From assembly GCA_964461765.1 (NCBI GenBank), contig CAYWVS010000109.1, forward strand, positions 1 through 6,664: a DNA stretch of 6,664 nucleotides, in the 5' to 3' direction. Under the pieces are notes generated by a model, which saw nothing but the letters and a program-made list of their open reading frames with translations, ran no database searches and was not told the DNA's origin. Below are positions 1 through 4,844 of this stretch, one piece after another. This DNA is from JAVVUJ01 sp964461765. GTDB lineage: Bacteria > Bacillota > Clostridia > Peptostreptococcales > Anaerovoracaceae. Numbering within the stretch: the first letter of the stretch is position 1; every line of letters begins with the position of its first letter. The translations under genes and the position numbers were made by a program.

Positions 1-1554
1 GGCTTTGGGTTAGGTGCATCCTCCATGGCTTTATTCGGCCGTGTAGGAGGCGGAATTTATACCAAGGCTGCAGACGTAGGTGCTGATCTGGTAGGAAAGG
101 TAGAAGCCGGAATTCCTGAGGACGATCCCAGAAATCCTGCGGTAATCGCAGATAACGTTGGTGACAATGTAGGTGACGTAGCCGGAATGGGTTCTGACTT
201 ATTTGAATCTTATGTAGGTTCATTGATTTCTGCCATTGCTTTGGCTGCCATTATTCCAACGGTAGTGCCTAAGTTTGGTGCATCCTTTGAATTAGATTCA
301 TTATTGGGTTCCATTTTTCCGTTAGTTTTAGCAGCAATCGGAATTATCGCATCCATCATTGGAATTTTCTTCGTTAGAGGAAATGAAAATACCAATCCGG
401 CAGCAGCCTTAAATTTAGGTACATATTTAAGCAGTGTTATAGTTGTAGTTTGTGCTTTTGTATTGAGTAAAATGTTCTTTAACAGCTATAATTGTGCTTT
501 GGCTATTGTAGCAGGTTTAGTAGTAGGTATTGCCATCGGTAAATTAACGGAGGTTTACACCTCAGGTGATTATAAGTCTGTGAAAAGAATCGCTGAACAA
601 TGTCAGACGGGTCCTGCCACTACCATCATCAGTGGATTTGCAGTGGGTATGCTGTCAACGGTTTGGCCTATTTTATTTGTAGCCATTGGTATTTATGCTG
701 CCAATGCTTTTGCAGGGTTATATGGAATCGCACTTGCAGCAGTAGGCATGTTGTCTACCGCAGGTATGGTAGTAGCAGTAGATGCTTACGGCCCTGTTTC
801 CGATAATGCCGGTGGTATTGCAGAAATGTCTGAGCTTCCAAAAGAAGTTCGTGTGATCACCGACAAGTTGGATTCCGTTGGTAATACAACAGCTGCTATC
901 GGAAAAGGCTTTGCAATCGGCTCAGCTGCACTGACCGCTTTGGCTCTGTTTGCTACATATTCTCAAATTGCTCAGTTAAAATCTATCAGTTTATTGAATC
1001 CCTTGGTAATTGCAGGTTTGTTCATCGGAGCAATGTTGCCGTTCCTGTTCTCTGCATTAACCATGAATTCTGTAGGAAAAGCAGCCAATGAGATGATTGA
1101 AGAAGTGCGAAGACAGTTCCGTGAAGATAAAGGAATCATGGAGGGAACCGCTACTCCCGATTATGCAAGATGCGTAGATATCAGCACAAAAGCAGCATTA
1201 AAGGAAATGGTAGCCCCTGGATTATTGGCTATCGTAGCACCATTAGCTGTAGGAATCTTAATGGGAACTGAAGCATTAGGTGGTATGTTAGCAGGATCTC
1301 TTGCAGCAGGTGTATTGGTAGCAATCATGATGGCCAACGCAGGTGGTGCTTGGGACAATGCTAAGAAATATATTGAAGAAGGACATTATGGTGGAAAGGG
1401 AAGTGAATCTCACAAAGCTGCTGTAACAGGCGATACAGTGGGTGATCCATTCAAGGATACCTCCGGACCATCCATCAACATTCTGATCAAGTTGATGACC
1501 ATCGTAGCCGTTGTATTTGCACCTTTATTCGTACAGATTGGCGGACTATTATAG
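1..1554 (+). CDS. hppA: K+-dependent membrane-bound pyrophosphatase, probably Na+-pumping (5' end missing)
   Basis: This integral membrane ion pump hydrolyses pyrophosphate to two phosphates and uses the energy to export Na+ (or H+). The frame is open from base 1 and begins GFGLGASS, a conserved internal segment, so the ATG at 25 is not the start. The visible 517 residues lack roughly the first 180 of a family near 700. Substrate- and Mg-binding motifs are intact: DVGADLVGKVE (nt 73-105), EDDPRNP (118-138), DNVGDNVGD (151-177), DAYGPVSDNAGG (about 781-816), and C-terminal GGAWDNAKK and GDTVGDPFKDTSGPS. GNTTAAIGKG (880-909) has Ala and Gly where K+-independent enzymes have Lys and Thr, which indicates K+ dependence. 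SDLFESY puts the gate glutamate (nt 205-207) where Na+-PPases have it. Many hydrophobic helices separate the motifs. Family identity is near certain; Na+ as the pumped ion is inferred. A stem-loop terminator follows 49 bases after the stop. Confidence 0.97.
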   Translation, partial: GFGLGASSMALFGRVGGGIYTKAADVGADLVGKVEAGIPEDDPRNPAVIADNVGDNVGDVAGMGSDLFESYVGSLISAIALAAIIPTVVPKFGASFELDSLLGSIFPLVLAAIGIIASIIGIFFVRGNENTNPAAALNLGTYLSSVIVVVCAFVLSKMFFNSYNCALAIVAGLVVGIAIGKLTEVYTSGDYKSVKRIAEQCQTGPATTIISGFAVGMLSTVWPILFVAIGIYAANAFAGLYGIALAAVGMLSTAGMVVAVDAYGPVSDNAGGIAEMSELPKEVRVITDKLDSVGNTTAAIGKGFAIGSAALTALALFATYSQIAQLKSISLLNPLVIAGLFIGAMLPFLFSALTMNSVGKAANEMIEEVRRQFREDKGIMEGTATPDYARCVDISTKAALKEMVAPGLLAIVAPLAVGILMGTEALGGMLAGSLAAGVLVAIMMANAGGAWDNAKKYIEEGHYGGKGSESHKAAVTGDTVGDPFKDTSGPSINILIKLMTIVAVVFAPLFVQIGGLL

Positions 1555-1603
1555 GCAATTAAATCAGATAAAAGATCAATTTTAACTCTTAAGATAACGT
1601 TAG

Positions 1604-1643
1604 AAAAAGCTATTGCGAAATAACATTTGCGATAGCTTTTTTT
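1604..1643 (+). terminator. Intrinsic terminator of hppA, possibly bidirectional
   Basis: The left arm (1604-1619) and right arm (1626-1641) form a 16-bp stem with two G-U wobbles around a 6-base loop (ATAACA). It ends in a run of seven T (1637-1643). This is a textbook Rho-independent terminator for the plus-strand hppA transcript. The stem base is an A5/T5 pair, so on the minus strand the hairpin is followed by only five T. It may also stop the convergent argR-recN transcript, whose last codon is at 1695, but that use is weaker. Confidence 0.9.
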
Positions 1644-1694
1644 AGTATTAATGGTTCTTATATTGGAGTAGATCCCAATTAAGTCATAGAAATT

Positions 1695-3332
1695 CTACTT
1701 ACAGGACAGTTCTATGAGCTCCTTGGCATTTTCCAGAGAAGCTTTTGTAATATTCATTCCCCCTAAAAGTCTTGCGATTTCTTCCACCTTTTCTTCTTCG
1801 GAAAGAGCTGCTACCACGGTATGGGTGGAGTCCTCATCGGTAACCTTTTGTATTTGATAGTGAAAATCTCCGTAAGCAGCAATTTGAGGAAGGTGGGTGA
1901 TGCATATGATTTGATGGTTTTTTGAAATTTCCCTCAGCTTTTTTCCTACGATGGTGGCGGTGATGCCACTAATACCGCTGTCGATTTCGTCAAATATCAT
2001 GGTAGGGATATTATCATAATCTCCCATAATCCTTTTAAAGGCTAACATGACTCTGGAGATTTCTCCACCGGAAGCAATCTTAGCCAGAGGTTTGGGAACT
2101 TCACCTTTATTGGAACACATTAGGAACTCGCATAAGTCTGTTCCGTTTTCCGAATAAGTGGGGTGACCATCTTTAATATCCTCTGAAAACTTTGCAATGA
2201 AGTAAGCATTTTTAAAATTTAATTCTTGCAGTTCTTGATTAATCTTTTCTTCCAATTCTTTAGCTGAAGATTTTCTCAATTTGCTTAATTCCTCTGAGGC
2301 TTGTTTTAATTCCTTTTCACAAGAAGTTAGTTGATCTTGTAATTGAATCTTTAAAGTATCTATGTTTTCGATATCTTGTAAATCTGTATAGATCTTGTTT
2401 CTATATTCCAGAATTTCCTCTACTGTGTTTCCGTACTTTCGCTTCAGGGAGTCCAACTGATCCATTCTTTGAATGGCTTCATCAAGCTCCTGTGGGGAGA
2501 AAGAAATTCGATCCATGGTTTCTCTCAGTTCAGGTGATAGATCCTCCAGCTTATAGTAGCTTTCCGACAATACCTCCTTTATGGAGTGAATGTCAGGGGA
2601 ATAGGAGGCGATTTCCTCCAAGAGCCTAAGACTTTTTCCTAAAAATTCTGTGGCAGAAGGGGTATTGCCAAAGAGCATCTCGTATGAGGAAGAAATATTT
2701 TGTGTTATTTTTTCTCCGTTTTGAAGCATTGTAATCCTTTGAGCAAGTTCCTCGTCTTCTCCCGATTGAAGGTTACTTCCGTCGATTTCTGCTAATTCAA
2801 ATCGCATGAAATCTTGCTTTCTAGCTCTTTCATTTGCATTTTGAATTAAACTTTTAAGCCTAGACTTTACATCGGCATACTGCTCATAGAGGTTTGAAAC
2901 CCTTTCCTTTACGGGAGTAAGTGCCTTTTTGTCGTACATATCGATAAAATTTAAATGGTTTTCGGGATTTAATAAGGATTGGTGATCATATTGACCGTGA
3001 ATATCTACAATTTGTTTGCAGAATTGTTGTAGCTGACTTAAGGTAATCAGCTGATCGTTTAGTTTACAGAGGCTCTTTCCGTTTGCAGAAATTTCTCTGG
3101 TGATTACATAATCTTGGTCTTCATGCTCAACCACCATCTGAATGGATGCTTTGGATTTTCCCGTTCGCACAAAAGTAGTATCTGCACGGGTTCCCAAGGC
3201 CATGCTGACAGCCTCAATGATAATGGATTTTCCCGAACCTGTTTCACCTGTAATAATGTTGAGTCCATCATTAAAATCGATATCTATGGTTTGGATGATT
3301 GCAAAATCTTGAATTCGTAAATGTGTTATCAT
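1695..3332 (-). CDS. recN: DNA repair protein RecN (SMC-like ATPase)
   Basis: RecN is a cytosolic SMC-family ATPase that acts early in recombinational repair of double-strand breaks and bridges DNA ends with RecA. The N-terminal head carries Walker A GETGSGKS (residues 29-36) and a Q-loop region DIHGQYDHQSLL (110-121). Residues about 140-375 are charged and heptad-like, as expected for the RecN coiled coil. The C-terminal head carries the ABC signature SGGEISR (421-427), Walker B TMIFDE (444-449), a D-loop SGISG (452-456) and the switch histidine in ICITHLPQ (His480). At 545 residues it is slightly shorter than the usual 550-575, with all motifs intact. GAGGAG lies 5 bases before the ATG and confirms the start. 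It follows argR by 22 bases on the same strand, the common Bacillota arrangement, so the two are probably co-transcribed. It converges with hppA. Confidence 0.97.
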   Translation of the reverse strand: MITHLRIQDFAIIQTIDIDFNDGLNIITGETGSGKSIIIEAVSMALGTRADTTFVRTGKSKASIQMVVEHEDQDYVITREISANGKSLCKLNDQLITLSQLQQFCKQIVDIHGQYDHQSLLNPENHLNFIDMYDKKALTPVKERVSNLYEQYADVKSRLKSLIQNANERARKQDFMRFELAEIDGSNLQSGEDEELAQRITMLQNGEKITQNISSSYEMLFGNTPSATEFLGKSLRLLEEIASYSPDIHSIKEVLSESYYKLEDLSPELRETMDRISFSPQELDEAIQRMDQLDSLKRKYGNTVEEILEYRNKIYTDLQDIENIDTLKIQLQDQLTSCEKELKQASEELSKLRKSSAKELEEKINQELQELNFKNAYFIAKFSEDIKDGHPTYSENGTDLCEFLMCSNKGEVPKPLAKIASGGEISRVMLAFKRIMGDYDNIPTMIFDEIDSGISGITATIVGKKLREISKNHQIICITHLPQIAAYGDFHYQIQKVTDEDSTHTVVAALSEEEKVEEIARLLGGMNITKASLENAKELIELSCK

Positions 3333-3354
3333 GCTAACTCCTCACGCTTGGCAG

Positions 3355-3804
3355 CTATCCGATCATTGCAGTAAATTTATCCATGAGTTCAGGTACATTT
3401 TTTGAGCTGTCAGCTACCAACAAAATGGTATTGTCCCCTGCAATGGTACCCAACACGTGAGATATTCCCAGAGAATCTATGGCTTCTGCCGCTGCAGAAG
3501 CACAACCGCTCAGGGTTTTCAGTAGTACGATGTTTTCTGAGGCGGTGACGCTCTGAATGGTTTCCTTAAATATGTTGATAAAGCGGTCTGAAACAGGGTG
3601 TTCAGCAGCTGTTCCTACACAGTACTTGTATCGACCGGAGGAGGAGAGAGTTTTAATGAGATGAAGCTCTTTAATATCTCTGGAAATAGTAGCTTGGGTA
3701 GTGTCAAAGCCACTATCCCTGAGCAAGGTCACCAGCTTGTCCTGAGTTTCAATCTCATGAATTTGAATCAATTCAAGTATTTTATTTTGTCGGGTATTTC
3801 TCAT
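3355..3804 (-). CDS. argR: Arginine repressor ArgR/AhrC
   Basis: This hexameric, arginine-sensing regulator represses arginine biosynthesis and, in Bacillota, can activate catabolism. The N-terminal winged helix contains IETQDKLV (residues 18-25) and the recognition helix QATISRDIKELHLIK (37-51), close to Bacillus subtilis AhrC. The C-terminal oligomerisation and arginine-binding domain has GCASAAAEAID (100-110) and GTIAGDNTILLV (119-130); the Asp of the GD pair (D124) is the expected arginine contact. The ATG at 3804 is chosen because GGAGG sits 5 bases upstream (3810-3814) and gives 149 residues, the AhrC length. An in-frame ATG at 3831 would add nine residues, has no ribosome binding site and would place the GGAGG inside the gene. 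recN follows after 22 bases. The gene usually found just upstream, nadK, is absent here; a nim-like gene lies there instead, beyond an AT-rich gap. Confidence 0.96.
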   Translation of the reverse strand: MRNTRQNKILELIQIHEIETQDKLVTLLRDSGFDTTQATISRDIKELHLIKTLSSSGRYKYCVGTAAEHPVSDRFINIFKETIQSVTASENIVLLKTLSGCASAAAEAIDSLGISHVLGTIAGDNTILLVADSSKNVPELMDKFTAMIG

Positions 3805-3809
3805 TTTTT

Positions 3810-3814
3810 CCTCC
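3810..3814 (-). promoter_or_regulatory. Ribosome binding site that fixes the argR start
   Basis: On the minus strand GGAGG is followed by five A and then the ATG at 3804. Its position inside the longer open frame shows that translation begins at 3804 and not at the ATG at 3831. Confidence 0.9.
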
Positions 3815-4071
3815 GCGCAAAGGCTGTTCAATGCGATTTTGTTTTATATTGATATTGAGGTCAGAAGGTATAAATAATAAAGCAGACCACAATATAATGT
3901 GTTAATATAATAATAAAATAATATATTATGGTGAATTATAAATATTTATTAATATTAAGCTTTGACCCAGATATCATATTCTGATTATATTTAATTTTAA
4001 AGTAATGATATTTTATCAAAATATTTATATTTATGCAAGAATAATTTACAAAAAATTACATTTCTATGACC
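3815..4071. other. AT-rich intergenic spacer without a gene
   Basis: This stretch between argR and the nim-like gene is dominated by A and T, with short runs such as AATATAATAATAAAATAATATATTATG (split over 3893-3930). No frame shows a coding pattern or a good ribosome binding site. I see no clear hairpin plus T-run that would terminate the nim-like transcript coming from the right; the only nearby symmetry is TGATA-TTT-TATCA around 4006-4019, which is weak. Apart from the possible argR promoter I see nothing identifiable. Confidence 0.6.
3907..3935 (-). promoter_or_regulatory. Possible sigma-A promoter for argR-recN
   Basis: On the minus strand TTCACC (plus 3930-3935) and TATTAT (plus 3907-3912) are separated by exactly 17 bases; they match the -35 consensus in 4 of 6 positions and the -10 consensus in 5 of 6. 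A perfect 12-base palindrome, ATAAATATTTAT (3938-3949), lies two bases upstream of the -35. A TGAAT at plus 3932-3936 overlaps the -35 and resembles half an ARG box, but the other half is not convincing. The region is extremely AT-rich, so chance matches are likely. A transcript from here would have a leader of about 95 bases. Confidence 0.4.
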
Positions 4072-4557
4072 TTATTTATGACCATCCCATTTTTTGCCGG
4101 ACATGCTTTCAATGGAAACCTTGATTATTAAAGAATACTTAATCTTTTTTTCTACATATTGATTTTCCATAGGAATATAGTCATCAGGCTTCATTTTTTC
4201 CACCATAAGATCATAAATCCTTACTTTTTGTGCATCATCATCAATAATTTCCGCTTTTCCAAAGCCGATAACGCTCTCAAAGGAATATCCCCAATCACAG
4301 GGCTTTCCTCCGTTGAGAATTAGCTCTGTGCCGCTGTTTGCGATTTCAAAGCAAACCTGAGGATTTTCTCTGAGAATATCTAACTTTTGTCCCACCTCTG
4401 CACAGTGGAAGTATAGGCAATTATCATTATATACATAGAGCATGGGCACCACGTAGGGTCGGTTTTCAAGGCACATGGCCAGATGGCAGATCTGCTCTTT
4501 CTTTAGAATTTCTATTACTTCATTGGGGTCTTTAATCTCTCTATCCCTTCTTCGCAT
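4072..4557 (-). CDS. NimA-like / pyridoxamine 5'-phosphate oxidase-family flavoprotein
   Basis: This 161-residue protein is predicted to be a single-domain FMN-binding split barrel of the NimA branch of the pyridoxamine-phosphate-oxidase superfamily. Members bind a flavin and many reduce small molecules; the NimA name comes from 5-nitroimidazole resistance, but most members have no tested substrate. Seen features are the start MRRRDREI, HLAMCLENRPYVVPMLY (residues 25-41), the barrel strand YFHCAEVGQKLD (49-60), NPQVCFEI (65-72), CDWGYSFESVIGFGKA (87-102) and a C-terminal SGKKW. All are in the order typical of the family. The ATG at 4557 has GGAG 6 bases upstream and a sigma-A promoter 47 bases further out. 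A longer frame starting at a TTG (4632) would overlap that promoter and lacks a ribosome binding site. The gene appears to be a single unit, divergent from the chemoreceptor gene. The family is confident; resistance as its function is not established. Confidence 0.88.
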   Translation of the reverse strand: MRRRDREIKDPNEVIEILKKEQICHLAMCLENRPYVVPMLYVYNDNCLYFHCAEVGQKLDILRENPQVCFEIANSGTELILNGGKPCDWGYSFESVIGFGKAEIIDDDAQKVRIYDLMVEKMKPDDYIPMENQYVEKKIKYSLIIKVSIESMSGKKWDGHK

Positions 4558-4563
4558 TTTTCG

Positions 4564-4567
4564 CTCC
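4564..4567 (-). promoter_or_regulatory. Ribosome binding site of the nim-like gene
   Basis: The minus strand reads TTGGAGCGAAAA before the ATG, placing GGAG 6 bases from the start codon at 4557. This supports the 161-residue protein over the longer TTG-started reading. Confidence 0.8.
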
Positions 4568-4603
4568 AATCTTTTGATATAGTAAATTTGACTGTTACTT
4601 TTA

Positions 4604-4632
4604 AATCTACCGTCGAAGACCTTACTTGTCAA
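4604..4632 (-). promoter_or_regulatory. Sigma-A promoter of the nim-like gene
   Basis: On the minus strand a perfect TTGACA (plus 4627-4632) is followed after exactly 17 bases by TAGATT (plus 4604-4609), which matches the -10 consensus in 4 of 6 positions. Transcription would start near 4597 and give a leader of about 40 bases ending in the GGAG and ATG. The TTG of this -35 box is the same triplet that begins the longest open frame of the gene, so that longer frame cannot be translated from this transcript. Confidence 0.75.
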
Positions 4633-4667
4633 GAAATATTTAAAATTATTACTTCTGCATTTAATCG

Positions 4668-4691
4668 TAATAACAAAGAGCTGGGTTATTA
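4668..4691. repeat. Inverted repeat between the divergent promoters
   Basis: TAATAAC (4668-4674) and GTTATTA (4685-4691) are perfect 7-base inverted repeats separated by 10 bases. They lie between the -35 box of the nim-like gene and the -35 box of the chemoreceptor gene, where a shared regulator could bind. No known operator is recognised, and the arms are AT-rich, so coincidence is possible. Confidence 0.4.
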
Positions 4692-4712
4692 AGGTAAATT
4701 TAATTAAATTAC

Positions 4713-4741
4713 TTGGAAGAACCTTAGTTTTATGATATATT
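4713..4741 (+). promoter_or_regulatory. Probable sigma-A promoter of the chemoreceptor gene
   Basis: TTGGAA (4713-4718) and TATATT (4736-4741) are 17 bases apart, matching the consensus in 4 and 5 of 6 positions. The -10 is preceded by TGA, an extended -10 (TGN). The start of transcription would be near 4748, leaving a leader of about 97 bases. I see no flagellar sigma-D style site (TAAA, about 15 bases, GCCGATAT) upstream of the gene. Confidence 0.6.
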
Positions 4742-4758
4742 AATTATGTTTGGATATG

Positions 4759-4775
4759 AAAGGAAAAATTCCTTT
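4759..4775 (+). other. Small hairpin in the chemoreceptor leader
   Basis: AAAGGAA (4759-4765) and TTCCTTT (4769-4775) can form a perfect 7-bp stem with an AAA loop, close to the 5' end of the predicted transcript. It is not followed by a T-run, so it is not a terminator. It might stabilise the mRNA 5' end. Its arms contain an AAGGA that is sequestered in the stem, but no credible start codon follows it. Confidence 0.4.
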
Positions 4776-4830
4776 AGGCATACATAAAGAATAAGGCACA
4801 AACACAAGAATTTTAAATAGAAAAACTTTA

Positions 4831-4837
4831 AAAGGAG
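4831..4837 (+). promoter_or_regulatory. Ribosome binding site of the chemoreceptor gene
   Basis: AAAGGAG lies 7 bases before the ATG at 4845. It identifies the start of the long open frame that runs off the right end of the window. Confidence 0.88.
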
Positions 4838-4844
4838 CAATATC

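Noticed and set aside
3805..3831. Longer argR start at the ATG at 3831, adding nine residues
   Set aside because: It has no ribosome binding site, while a strong GGAGG lies inside the added part at the right distance from the ATG at 3804, and 149 residues is the usual AhrC length.
4558..4632. N-terminal extension of the nim-like protein from the TTG at 4632
   Set aside because: It overlaps a TTGACA-17-TAGATT promoter, lacks a ribosome binding site and does not resemble the family, whose members begin with MRRRDRE-like sequence.
4640..4720. Possible c-di-GMP riboswitch, prompted by the CAAAGAGCTGGG stretch at 4674-4685
   Set aside because: The invariant GEMM elements (GCA...AAACC and GGGACGCAAAGC with paired stems) are missing.
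4756..4794. 12-codon leader peptide frame before the chemoreceptor gene
   Set aside because: There is no Shine-Dalgarno sequence at a useful distance and no codon pattern suggesting attenuation, so it is most likely chance.
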